Assembly (NCBI GenBank): GCA_031257455.1
Contig: JAIROQ010000132.1
Coordinates: 1-17,691 of the forward strand
Origin: Prevotellaceae bacterium
GTDB taxonomy: Bacteria > Bacteroidota > Bacteroidia > Bacteroidales > UBA932
Direction of reading: 5' to 3'
DNA: 17,691 nucleotides
Part shown: positions 1 to 6,557 of the stretch, one piece after another
Layout of the letters: each line of letters opens with the position of its first letter
Position numbering within the stretch: the stretch's first letter is position 1
The notes under the pieces: model-generated
What the model saw: the letters and a program-made list of their open reading frames with translations, nothing else
Told to the model about the DNA's origin: nothing
The model's database searches: none
Made by a program: the position numbers and the translations under genes

Positions 1-43
1 AAAGTTTAGGAAACTTCTATTCTATCCGTTGAACTACGAGGCC
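1..43 (-). tRNA. tRNA-Arg (anticodon CCU), 5' part only
   Basis: Read on the minus strand from base 43, the sequence has a 7-nt acceptor arm GGCCTCG, then TA, a D arm with stem GTTC/GAAT, and an anticodon arm GAAGT-TTCCTAA-ACTTT that pairs fully (one G-U) and places CCT at positions 34-36. CCU reads the Arg codon AGG. The variable loop, T arm and 3' end lie outside the window, so the gene is partial. It starts only 2 bp after the fabH stop codon, so it is probably transcribed with fabH and cut out by RNase P, although its own promoter inside fabH cannot be excluded. Confidence 0.85.
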
Positions 44-45
44 AA

Positions 46-1035
46 TTAGTACGCCCATTTGTAATACATGGCGCCCCAGGTGAAGCCGGCGCCGAAGGTG
101 GCGATAACAATATTGTCGCCTTTTTTAAAGCGTTTTTCAAAATCCCACAGCACCAGCGGTACTGATGCCGCCGAAGTATTTCCGCGTTTGTCGATATTGA
201 TTAAAACTTTCTGCTCATCCAGTCCCATGCGGCTGCGCACGGAATCAATGATGCGGAGGTTTGCCTGATGGGCAATAAAATAGTCGATGGTTTCGCTTGT
301 CAGGCGGTTGCGTTCGAGCAGGAGGTCGGTAGCGGCGGACATGTTGGTTACCGCGTGTTTGTACACATTGGGGCCGTCCTGGTAGATGAAATGTTCGCGG
401 TTGCGCACGGTTTCTTCTGTGGGCGGGCGCATAGACCCGCCGGCTTTCTGGTAGAGGTATTGTGTGCCGCCGCCGTGGGCGTACAGCATCACATCCTGTA
501 TGCCCAACCCGTCATAGTTGGGTTCTACCAGCACGGCAGCTGCGCCGTCCCCGAAGAGTGGACAGGTTTTGCGGTCGCTGTAATCGGTGATGGCCGACAT
601 TTTCTCGTTGGCCACCACAATCACTTTTTTGCAAGTACCGTTTTCTATGAAGTTTTTGGCTATCGTCAGTCCGTAGAGAAACCCGGAGCATCCCGCATTG
701 ATGTCGAATGCAAAGGCGTTGGTGATACCGGTTTTATCACAAATAAGGCACGAGGTGGCGGGAAAAATCATGTCGCCGGTAACAGTCGGGCAAATAAGGA
801 GGTTAATATCGGTAGGGGAGGTATGTGTTTTTTCGAGTAGTTGGGCGACCGCTTTTGCGCCCATTTCCGATACGCCTTTTTCTTTTCCTTTGAGGATGCG
901 GCGTTCGCGGATGCCGGTATGTTCTACAATCCATTGGTCGGTGGTATCTACCATGTGGCTGAGTTCATCGTTCGTAAGAACATAATCGGGGAGATAGCCC
1001 CCGATGCCTGTAATAGCTGCGGTTATTTTCATCAT
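46..1035 (-). CDS. fabH: beta-ketoacyl-ACP synthase III (FabH)
   Basis: FabH condenses an acyl-CoA (usually acetyl-CoA) with malonyl-ACP, the first elongation step of type II fatty acid synthesis, in the cytoplasm. The 329 residues match the usual length. The thiolase-fold catalytic triad is visible: Cys116 in NAGCSGF, His256 in IAHQANLRI and Asn286 in GNTSAAS; the early motif TGIRERR (about 40-46) is also typical. The start ATG overlaps the plsX stop by 4 bp (ATGA), so translation is probably coupled; a second Met codon follows directly and the real start could be either. It is the last protein gene of the DUF177-rpmF-plsX-fabH operon. The stop is 2 bp from a tRNA-Arg gene. Confidence 0.96.
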   Translation of the reverse strand: MMKITAAITGIGGYLPDYVLTNDELSHMVDTTDQWIVEHTGIRERRILKGKEKGVSEMGAKAVAQLLEKTHTSPTDINLLICPTVTGDMIFPATSCLICDKTGITNAFAFDINAGCSGFLYGLTIAKNFIENGTCKKVIVVANEKMSAITDYSDRKTCPLFGDGAAAVLVEPNYDGLGIQDVMLYAHGGGTQYLYQKAGGSMRPPTEETVRNREHFIYQDGPNVYKHAVTNMSAATDLLLERNRLTSETIDYFIAHQANLRIIDSVRSRMGLDEQKVLINIDKRGNTSAASVPLVLWDFEKRFKKGDNIVIATFGAGFTWGAMYYKWAY

Positions 1036-1994
1036 GTAATATTCGTTTTGCTTTTATATAGCGCTTCTTTAATTTTGGTTACTAATTGTACTTTGATAGC
1101 TTGTTCGGTTTGTAAAATCATGTTGGTAATCGCCAGTGGCGTGGATGCGCCGTGCCCGATAATTATCGGGGCATTGACGCCCAATACCGGCGTACCGCCA
1201 TAGAGTTCGTAGTTGAAGCGGTTGAAAAATTCGTCATTGATATTCCGTTTTTTTGCCATTCTGTACATGGCTTCGGCCTGTTTGAGGACAATGTTTCCCA
1301 CAAAACCGTCTGTAACGATGACGTCTGCCACTTTGCCTGAAAATTGGTGGTGCGCTTCGATATTGCCGACAAAGAGGTAGTCGGCGGTATCTTTCATAAG
1401 TTTGAATGTTTCTTTGGTTACCAGGTTTCCCTTTTCTTCTTCCGAGCCGATGTTCAGGAGGGCGACCCGGGGCGTTTCCAGGCCGTTCATCAGGTGAGCG
1501 TAAATAGTACCGAGTATGCCGTACTGGTAGAGGACGTCCGGTTTGCAGTCGGCGTTCAGCCCTACGTCAAGGAGGAGGGCGCGGCTGCCGGTGAGCAGGG
1601 GAATGTCCGATGCGATGGCCGGCCGGATGATGCCTTCGATGGGACGTACGGTGTACATAGCGCCGGCGAGCATGGCGCCGGTGCTGCCGGCGCTGGCGAA
1701 GCCGTCTATAGCCTGTGCGGCCAGCGCTTTAAAGCCTACCACGATGCTGGAATCCGTTTTTTGTTGGAATGCCTTTGCTGGGTGGTCGCTCATTTCAATG
1801 ACTTCCGTGGTGTGGACGATTTCAAATACGGAGTAATCGAATCCGGCATTTTCGCAACAGGCAATGATTTGCGGCCGGTCGCCGAAGAGGACTAATTGCG
1901 AACCTGCGCCGAGTTTGGCACAGGCGTCTATAGCGCCTTGTACGATATTGCCGGGAGCAAAATCGCCACCCATGATATCTATCCCGATTCTCAT
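1032..1994 (-). CDS. plsX: phosphate acyltransferase PlsX
   Basis: PlsX converts acyl-ACP and phosphate to acyl-phosphate, the donor used by PlsY to start phospholipid synthesis; it is a peripheral membrane enzyme. The 320-residue protein starts with the family signature MRIGIDIMGGDFAP and carries SDHPAKAF, AGSTGA and LLNIGSEEEKGN, all typical. I place the start at base 1994, not at an ATG further upstream, because the family begins at MRIGIDxMGGD and a longer form would run into rpmF. The rpmF stop lies 11 bp upstream and fabH overlaps by 4 bp, the conserved bacterial order linking L32, phospholipid and fatty acid synthesis. Confidence 0.95.
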   Translation of the reverse strand: MRIGIDIMGGDFAPGNIVQGAIDACAKLGAGSQLVLFGDRPQIIACCENAGFDYSVFEIVHTTEVIEMSDHPAKAFQQKTDSSIVVGFKALAAQAIDGFASAGSTGAMLAGAMYTVRPIEGIIRPAIASDIPLLTGSRALLLDVGLNADCKPDVLYQYGILGTIYAHLMNGLETPRVALLNIGSEEEKGNLVTKETFKLMKDTADYLFVGNIEAHHQFSGKVADVIVTDGFVGNIVLKQAEAMYRMAKKRNINDEFFNRFNYELYGGTPVLGVNAPIIIGHGASTPLAITNMILQTEQAIKVQLVTKIKEALYKSKTNIT

Positions 1995-2005
1995 TGGGGA
2001 AAGCG

Positions 2006-2185
2006 TTAAGCGGTTTTTTCGATAATCAGCCGGCCGCGATAGTAGCCGCATTCGGGGCATACGCGGTGATAAAGCACGGCTACTCCACAGTTGGAACAGG
2101 TGGACAGGGTAGGTACTTCGGCTTTATCGTGGGTACGGCGTTTATTCCGGCGTTGTTTGGAGATTTTGTGTTTTGGATGTGCCAT
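2006..2185 (-). CDS. rpmF: 50S ribosomal protein L32
   Basis: This 59-residue ORF reads MAHPKHKISKQRRNKRRTHD at its N-terminus, the classic basic start of L32. It has two CxxC pairs (Cys30/33 and Cys43/46) that form the zinc ribbon, so this is the zinc-binding form rather than the cysteine-free paralogue. It ends in LIIEKTA. L32 sits near the peptidyl transferase centre of the large subunit. The gene lies between DUF177 and plsX, its usual place, with 11 bp to plsX and 45 bp to DUF177; the 45-bp spacer holds short direct repeats (AAGAATT units and GTTCATT-like units). Confidence 0.97.
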   Translation of the reverse strand: MAHPKHKISKQRRNKRRTHDKAEVPTLSTCSNCGVAVLYHRVCPECGYYRGRLIIEKTA

Positions 2186-2230
2186 ATAAATTAAGAATTA
2201 AGAATTATTTGTTCATTAGTTCATTGTTCG

Positions 2231-2698
2231 TTATTCGCTGTTCATTTGTTTCAGCCGATCGGTCATTTCCCGGTTGCATTGCCCGTCCGGGTGGATGCGG
2301 CGCAGCGGCAGGCTCAGGACAATGCTTTCATAAAGGTAGGGCGCTATGTCCAGTTCATTGTCGCCGGCGGTAGCCCACAGGATATCGTCTTCACCGGGCA
2401 GGGAGCGGGCGGTTTGGTTGTCGGTGAATTTGACTATCGGCGTAGCGTGGAATTGCACCGGCAGCTGCAGGTCGTCAAGGCAGCGGTCACAGGGTGCGGT
2501 TACGTTGCCGGCAATGTGGACGCCTAATTGCAAAAAGTCACGCTGTTTTTCTACGTTTACTTCGGCTTGCAGCCGGCCGTATTGTATTTCGCTGCCTTCA
2601 AAACCGGCGAAAAACGCATCGTCCAACTCAAAGGGATAAGTGTGTATGCCGGCCGGGAGGCCGTTGATAACTATATTGTATAAGCGTTTGTTTTTCAC
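2231..2698 (-). CDS. DUF177 (YceD-like) protein
   Basis: This 155-residue protein belongs to the YceD/DUF177 family, nearly always encoded directly upstream of rpmF. Family members are linked to 23S rRNA/large-subunit biogenesis (YceD in E. coli, DCL in plastids), but the exact activity is not settled. Visible hallmarks are the PCDRCLD motif (Cys70, Cys73), the acidic middle stretch (about 102-118), the LSLPLRRIHP segment (about 128-137) and a third cysteine at 141. It is first in the operon, with a promoter-like sequence 23-52 bp upstream. Its stop codon lies inside a tract of short direct repeats (AATGAAC-like), so the last residues (about NSE) may be repeat-derived. Confidence 0.9.
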   Translation of the reverse strand: MKNKRLYNIVINGLPAGIHTYPFELDDAFFAGFEGSEIQYGRLQAEVNVEKQRDFLQLGVHIAGNVTAPCDRCLDDLQLPVQFHATPIVKFTDNQTARSLPGEDDILWATAGDNELDIAPYLYESIVLSLPLRRIHPDGQCNREMTDRLKQMNSE

Positions 2699-2720
2699 CT
2701 TTACCCTGAAAAATGGGTTG

Positions 2721-2750
2721 CAAAGATAGGAAAAATTTCATATATCCAAA
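2721..2750 (-). promoter_or_regulatory. promoter of the DUF177-rpmF-plsX-fabH operon
   Basis: On the minus strand a -7 box TATCTTTG (2721-2728) fits the Bacteroidetes consensus TAnnTTTG exactly, and a TTTG -33 box (2747-2750) lies 18 nt upstream. Transcription would start near base 2714, leaving a short leader before the DUF177 ATG at 2698. Confidence 0.7.
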
Positions 2751-2796
2751 AATAAAACCGTTCCTGCGGGTTATAAAACTTTCGTGAAACGGGTGC

Positions 2797-3147
2797 TTAT
2801 TTGCTCAATGTAACGGATGCGGCGCTTACTTTCCCTCCCAATGGCGGGTTGTGTTTGCGGACGGTTACCGTAGCATGGCCGATATGGTTAAATTCCGCAT
2901 ATAATGCCTGCAAAATCCTTCCGGCTACGTGTTCCAGCAGGTTTGAGGGGCATTGCATTTCCCGTTTCACCAGTTCGTATAGCTGTTGATAGTTTATTGT
3001 ATCGTCCAGACTGTCGCTGCGGGCGGCCGGAAGCAGGTCGGTTTCTATGGTGGCATCCACGCTGAAATAGCCGCCTGTCATCTGCTCCTCCTCAAAACAG
3101 CCGTGCGATGCAAAAAATTCCATATTATGAAGACTTATCAAACCCAT
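2797..3147 (-). CDS. folB: dihydroneopterin aldolase (FolB)
   Basis: FolB cleaves 7,8-dihydroneopterin to 6-hydroxymethyl-dihydropterin and glycolaldehyde in folate synthesis; it acts as a cytoplasmic octamer with the tunnel fold. The 116 residues match the family length. Visible active-site elements are the HGCFEEE stretch (about 15-21, with the conserved Glu), Tyr53 in INYQQLY, Glu72 in LLEHVA and Lys98 in VRKHNPPLGG, the catalytic lysine. The gene stands alone: downstream is the promoter of the DUF177 operon, upstream a repeat-rich spacer of about 100 bp and then the C69 peptidase. I found no clear -7 box ahead of it, so it may be read through from the peptidase gene. Confidence 0.93.
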   Translation of the reverse strand: MGLISLHNMEFFASHGCFEEEQMTGGYFSVDATIETDLLPAARSDSLDDTINYQQLYELVKREMQCPSNLLEHVAGRILQALYAEFNHIGHATVTVRKHNPPLGGKVSAASVTLSK

Positions 3148-3149
3148 GA

Positions 3150-3270
3150 GAGATTTACTTATTTACGGATTTACAGATTTACGGATTTACAGATTTGGCT
3201 TGCGCCACTGCGCCTGTCGCAACTCATACTTCATACCTCATACTTCATACCTCATAACTCATAACTCAAC
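3150..3270. repeat. intergenic mosaic of microrepeats with hairpin core (copy A)
   Basis: The tract begins with alternating 9-nt units of the type GATTTACGG/GATTTACAG (about 3152-3196). It continues into GGCTTGCGCCAC and the hairpin core TGCG-CCTGT-CGCA (3209-3221), then 7-8 nt units of the type ACTCATA/CTTCATA up to about 3268. The last units run into the 3' end of the C69 peptidase gene, whose stop codon (3252-3254) lies inside them. The same hairpin core recurs at 5044, 6588 and 6636. Confidence 0.85.
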
Positions 3271-4946
3271 ACGTCTCCTGCGTCCAGGACGATGGCTTTG
3301 TACCATTCTTTCGGATAGGGCGGTTGTTGGGGGAAGGCGGGCAAGCCGTCCGGATTGCGGGCAAATTCGCCGTCCGGCGTTTGCTGTTTAATATTGCCGT
3401 CCATATATTTTACCAGCAGGTAAGCGTCTAATTTTTTCCAGCGTTTCACGAGGTTTTCGGCGGTGTTTACCGAGAAATCGGTCAGCAGTTTTATGGCGCT
3501 TTTCGTATTTTTTTTGGCATATAATGCCAATGCTTTTTCGTCTGTTTCTTTTACCTGTTCGGCGAACTGGTGTTCCAATTCCTGTTGCAGTTTAATGATT
3601 TCAGGGGCGATATCGCTATACCGGCTGTAAGCAAATTGCGTTACGCGCGTGAATGTCCAGAAGGCGGCGGTTTCGGAGTAGGTAAGCAAATCGCCGTTGC
3701 CCACGGCATAGGCTTCCGGCACGCGGTTGGCGCTGCAATAGACGGGCGTGAGTACCGATGTCGCGGCATCGTCCACGCCGAACCAGAGGACGCCGCCAAT
3801 GGCATTGGGCAACCAACTGCGCGACTGCGCCACATACCACCAGCCGGTTTGTTGGGTAGCCGTAGCGCGTTCATGCACATAATTAACGCCATTATATTTC
3901 CATGTCATCGGCCGCCAGCGGTAGGGCGTTTTGAAGGGGCCTGCGCCGATGTCGGCAGTCATGTCCATAGCCGTGCCTTCGTAGTGGTCGCGCATGGCTC
4001 GGGCTACGTCATGCAGGTCTAATTTCCTGTCGGGTTTCATGTACAGGGGCATGCGGTGTTGCAGGTTACGCCCCAGCGCATAGTCTTCGTACTGCATGGC
4101 TTCTTTATTATAGTCTTTGAAAAATGACCAGACACGGGCTTCGCAGGCGCGTGCACCGCTAAAAGTAACGGGATTGTAGGTATCCGAAAAACTGAATTCC
4201 TCGTCACTGCCGTTAAAGTAGCCTTTTTCGCGTGCCACGCTAATCACGTCTTCGGCATAGACGACTTCAATATCGGGCTGGAAAATCTTGTTCAGGTTGC
4301 GGGAGCTGATGGCCGTCCGGCCGTTGTCTTTCGGGAAGGTAGTGATGCGTGCCTGATTGGCATGTCCCGAAATATACCCGTCCGGGATGCGTACGGCAAC
4401 CCATACGGCGCCTTTATTGCCTGCGCCTTTGCCTGTCATTTCGAGTATCCACACTTCATTCGGGTCGCCGATAGAGAAGGATTCGCCTTCGGAATGGTAA
4501 CCATATTGCGCCACTAATTCCACGATGGTTTTGATGGCTTCGCGGGCATTCTTTGCGCGTTGCAGGGCGATATAAATAAGGCTGCCATAATCGAGGAGGC
4601 CGGTACTGTCGGCCAGTTCTTCGCGGCCGCCGTAGGTGGTTTCGCCAATCATCACCGAGTGTTCGTTCATATTGCCGATGACATTATATGTTTCGGCGGC
4701 TTCGGGGATAATGCCCAGGAATTTCCCGGAGTCCCATTCCCTGATTTGGCGGGTAGCGCCGGGTTTATGTTTGGCTGCCGCCCAGAAATACAGTTCGCCG
4801 TAAAGCGTGTGCGAGTCGGCGGAATATGAAATAAAGGTCGAACCGTCTTTCGATGCCCCTTTCGTTACTAAAAAGTTGGTGCAGGCATACGAATTTATCG
4901 TTATCGTGGAAAGGACGCCTGCAATGATTAAAACAAGTTTTTTCAT
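3252..4946 (-). CDS. secreted C69-family dipeptidase
   Basis: This 564-residue protein is a C69 (dipeptidase A/PepD-like, Ntn-hydrolase) peptidase; such enzymes cleave dipeptides and are often secreted by Bacteroidales that feed on peptides. Residues 1-21 form a signal peptide (MKKLVLIIAGVLSTITINSYA) that ends directly before Cys22, which in this family becomes the N-terminal nucleophile (CTNFLVTKGASKDGST). Further family segments are IGETTYGGRE, the GEGESF-like GYHSEGESFSIGDPNEVWILEM, HANQARI and RALGRNLQHRMP-like stretches. The SYAC context resembles a lipobox only weakly, so I favour signal peptidase I or autoprocessing. The final residues LSYEL and the TGA stop are encoded by ATGAGTT-type microrepeats, so the C-terminus appears to have been set by the repeat tract. 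Confidence 0.92.
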   Translation of the reverse strand: MKKLVLIIAGVLSTITINSYACTNFLVTKGASKDGSTFISYSADSHTLYGELYFWAAAKHKPGATRQIREWDSGKFLGIIPEAAETYNVIGNMNEHSVMIGETTYGGREELADSTGLLDYGSLIYIALQRAKNAREAIKTIVELVAQYGYHSEGESFSIGDPNEVWILEMTGKGAGNKGAVWVAVRIPDGYISGHANQARITTFPKDNGRTAISSRNLNKIFQPDIEVVYAEDVISVAREKGYFNGSDEEFSFSDTYNPVTFSGARACEARVWSFFKDYNKEAMQYEDYALGRNLQHRMPLYMKPDRKLDLHDVARAMRDHYEGTAMDMTADIGAGPFKTPYRWRPMTWKYNGVNYVHERATATQQTGWWYVAQSRSWLPNAIGGVLWFGVDDAATSVLTPVYCSANRVPEAYAVGNGDLLTYSETAAFWTFTRVTQFAYSRYSDIAPEIIKLQQELEHQFAEQVKETDEKALALYAKKNTKSAIKLLTDFSVNTAENLVKRWKKLDAYLLVKYMDGNIKQQTPDGEFARNPDGLPAFPQQPPYPKEWYKAIVLDAGDVLSYEL

Positions 4947-4968
4947 GCTATTTTTAATTTAATGGTTG

Positions 4969-4976
4969 CAAATATA
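4969..4976 (-). promoter_or_regulatory. -7 box of the C69 peptidase gene
   Basis: TATATTTG on the minus strand matches TAnnTTTG exactly and lies 22 bp ahead of the start codon. No good TTTG is seen at the expected -33 distance, where a microrepeat tract begins. Confidence 0.5.
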
Positions 4977-4987
4977 TGAAAAAATAT

Positions 4988-5128
4988 TTTATTCGATACT
5001 CGACTTTCCGATACTCGATATTCGACTTTTCGACATTCGACCGTGCGCTTGTCGCAACTCATAACTCATAACTCATATCAACAACTCAACAACTCAACAG
5101 TTCAACAGTTCAACAACTCAACAACTCA
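4988..5128. repeat. intergenic mosaic of microrepeats with hairpin core (copy B)
   Basis: From about 4991 the tract holds units such as ATACTCGA and TATTCGAC. It then reaches the hairpin core TGCG-CTTGT-CGCA (5044-5056), followed by 7-nt ACTCATA units (5057-5077) and 8-nt units of CAACAACT and CAACAGTT (to about 5128). The stop codon of the 222-residue gene (TGA, 5126-5128) is formed at the outer edge of the last unit. Confidence 0.85.
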
Positions 5129-5794
5129 GGGGATGATTGCGCTTTCAATCGGGCTCCAGGGGCCTTTTTCGCCGCGGGTATTTTCCCAGCGGAGGGCGAA
5201 GTAGAGGGTTTGGCCGCGCTGGTCGTTCTCGAAGGAGAAGGTATGGGGCGAATGGGTATCTACTATTGAGTGGATAAGCTCGTCCCAGCGTGTGGGAGGC
5301 GTGCCGGCAATTACCCAGGCTATTTCCACGCCGTGTTGTCCGGCGGGTTTGCCCCGTCTGTGGTCGCCGTCTTTTTCATAAAAAGAGATACCCACGCGCC
5401 CAATCACTGAAGTATTGATATCGAAGTCGGGCGATTTGGCAGCCACCGGCGCATGTGTGCGCGTGGTTTTGTAAATCGGTAATCCCAGCTTGTCCCGGTC
5501 GGAGTCGGTAACGGCGTGGTTGAAATTCAGGTATTCTTTCACCACCGTCCGCAGTCTTTTGGTAAGCGTTTTCCGCGAGTCGTTTTTTTCCTGTACTGCG
5601 GCTTTGGTGCGCGTGATTGGCGCGATGGCTCTTTCGAACTTCTGCGTGAAATCATCGACCAATGCGGATAATTCCTGATACACTTCTTCCGGGAAATTAA
5701 ACCGCGTCAATGCGGTATACAGGTAATTGAAAAAGTTCGTAACCCATGACAGAAAATCTCTGTCTTTTACTGGAATGTAATCTTTGTTTAACAT
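5126..5794 (-). CDS. uncharacterised 222-residue protein, possible Fn3-like C-terminus
   Basis: I do not recognise a named family. The N-terminal part (MLNKDYIPVKDRDFLSWV, to about residue 90) looks helical and amphipathic. Residues 125-222 look like beta strands: SVIGRVGISFYEKDGDHRRG, GVEIAWVIAGTPP, HTFSFENDQRGQTLYFALRW and NTRGEKGPWSP. The ending GEKGPWSPIESAII resembles the last strands of fibronectin type III domains. I have an impression, not checked, that similar DYIP-(S/V)KD...FL proteins occur singly in many bacteria as hypothetical proteins. There is no signal peptide or membrane segment. Upstream, 18 bp away, ends the 21-bp-repeat ORF, and a consensus promoter at 6110-6140 would drive both. 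The gene stops at the edge of repeat mosaic B. Function unknown. Confidence 0.75.
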   Translation of the reverse strand: MLNKDYIPVKDRDFLSWVTNFFNYLYTALTRFNFPEEVYQELSALVDDFTQKFERAIAPITRTKAAVQEKNDSRKTLTKRLRTVVKEYLNFNHAVTDSDRDKLGLPIYKTTRTHAPVAAKSPDFDINTSVIGRVGISFYEKDGDHRRGKPAGQHGVEIAWVIAGTPPTRWDELIHSIVDTHSPHTFSFENDQRGQTLYFALRWENTRGEKGPWSPIESAIIP

Positions 5795-5812
5795 ATTTTT
5801 TAATTTAAAAGG

Positions 5813-6079
5813 TTAAGAAATACAGGAATTAATCAGGCATCCGGATATTCTGCCCGGAAGACAATATGATTTTTCCGGAAGACAATATTTTTTATATAGA
5901 AGACAATGTAATTTTTCCAGAAGACAATATTTTTTCTCCAGAAGACAATATAATTTTTCCAGAAGACAATATAACTTTTCCGGAAGACAATATTTTTTAT
6001 CCGGAAGACAATATAACTTTTCTGGAAGACAATATTTTTTCTCCGGAAGACAATATGAGTTATCGGGTACTATTTTCAT
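5813..6079 (-). CDS. possible small heptad-repeat protein (YCLPEKK repeats), doubtful
   Basis: On the minus strand the 21-bp repeat array is open and translates to an 88-residue product starting at ATG 6079 (MKIVPDNS...), made of about ten 7-residue units of the type YCLPEKK or YCLLEKL, with a cysteine in each. An upstream ATG at 6139 is less likely because the promoter (6110-6140) would start transcription near 6103, downstream of it. The ORF ends 18 bp before the 222-residue gene, so both could be on one mRNA. Against coding: a 21-bp period keeps any stop-free frame open, the plus strand is equally open (units of EDNIxFP), and codon changes between units are not mainly silent. I therefore list it as a candidate only; the tract may be a non-coding leader. 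Confidence 0.3.
   Translation of the reverse strand: MKIVPDNSYCLPEKKYCLPEKLYCLPDKKYCLPEKLYCLLEKLYCLLEKKYCLLEKLHCLLYKKYCLPEKSYCLPGRISGCLINSCIS
5857..6066. repeat. tandem array of ten 21-bp units
   Basis: Ten head-to-tail units of exactly 21 bp, each beginning GAAGACAAT, fill 5857-6066. Two unit types mostly alternate: type A with ATnATTTTTCC or ATAACTTTTCC after the start, and type B with ATTTTTTnTCC, suggesting a 42-bp higher-order unit. The last unit (6046-6066) is degenerate. Units lack unique spacers, so this is a minisatellite and not a CRISPR array. T-tracts of 4-6 recur every 21 bp, about two helical turns, so the DNA may be bent. Confidence 0.95.
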
Positions 6080-6109
6080 TTTATCGGATAAGTATTTATT
6101 TGTCCGGTA

Positions 6110-6140
6110 CAAAGGTAGAAATATTTTTTTAATTAACAAA
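6110..6140 (-). promoter_or_regulatory. consensus promoter upstream of the 21-bp array
   Basis: On the minus strand a TTTG (6137-6140), a 19-nt spacer and a TACCTTTG -7 box (6110-6117) form a full Bacteroidetes promoter, with the same -7 sequence and spacing as that of the RRM gene at 17572-17602. Transcription would begin near 6103 and run through the repeat array into the 222-residue gene. Confidence 0.7.
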
Positions 6141-6555
6141 AAAGATTATTGTCGCCCGTTTAAATATCCGTATAGACATTAAGTATTTTATATCCGCTCC
6201 GGGCAATAAAAAAACCGGCTACTCACAGTTTGAACAAAACAACTTTCAAAATAGTGTCGTAAATAACCGGTTTTTATACTTATACCAGGCCGGATGCACC
6301 AATAATAAAATGCTACCCGTACGGCAAGAACAAAAAATGGTAAAAAAATAATCATGTATCTAACCAGTTTTCCAAAAAAGGAACGTGGCTTTTATTTACC
6401 ATTACAGGGGTCCTTCATTACCCATACCAAAACAAACAAAGCCACGCTTAGCGTACGATTCGTTTTATTCTTGGTATTGAAATGATGAAGGTTTCTATAA
6501 AAAATAAAACATCCGACTTGTCAAAGAGCATAAAACGTTGCAAATATACGTAAAA
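6140..6555. other. gene-free stretch with three long-loop inverted repeats
   Basis: No convincing ORF is present. Three inverted repeats stand out: TTATTG(TCG)CCCG with CGGGCAATAA (6146-6158/6200-6209); AAAAACCGG with CCGGTTTTT (6210-6218/6267-6275, with an inner TTTGAA/TTCAAA pair); and CGTGGCTTT with AAAGCCACG (6384-6392/6438-6446). Loops are about 41, 48 and 45 nt. Read on the minus strand each stem is followed by a T-rich run, as in intrinsic terminators. A weaker GCCG/CGGC stem sits at about 6290-6325. Together with a -7-like box at 6541-6548 this might be a structured minus-strand RNA of about 390 nt or a set of terminators. It does not match tmRNA, RNase P RNA or SRP RNA signatures that I know. 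Confidence 0.5.
6541..6548 (-). promoter_or_regulatory. possible -7 box ahead of the structured gene-free stretch
   Basis: TATATTTG on the minus strand matches TAnnTTTG. It would start transcription near 6534, into the region with the three long-loop inverted repeats. No clear -33 box is seen, so support is modest. Confidence 0.35.
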
Positions 6556-6557
6556 AA

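Noticed and set aside
268..840. 190-residue plus-strand ORF within fabH
   Set aside because: It lies opposite fabH, which has all its catalytic motifs; the product shows no recognisable family and there is no promoter.
1995..2060. Longer plsX starting at 2060
   Set aside because: It would overlap rpmF, and the family begins at MRIGIDIMGGD (start 1994).
3252..4946. C69 peptidase as a lipoprotein
   Set aside because: The residues before Cys22 (SYA) lack the usual Leu/Val/Ile at -3, and in this family that cysteine is the catalytic N-terminus.
5857..6066. CRISPR array
   Set aside because: The 21-bp units touch directly without unique spacers, the period is too short, and no cas genes are near.
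5866..6132. Plus-strand 88-residue ORF of EDNIxFP repeats
   Set aside because: Open only because of the 21-bp period; no plus-strand promoter is seen, whereas a minus-strand consensus promoter faces the array.
6140..6555. tmRNA, RNase P RNA or 6S RNA
   Set aside because: No tRNA-like ends, no tag ORF, no GAGGAAAGTCC-type core and no long paired rod with central bubble could be found on either strand.
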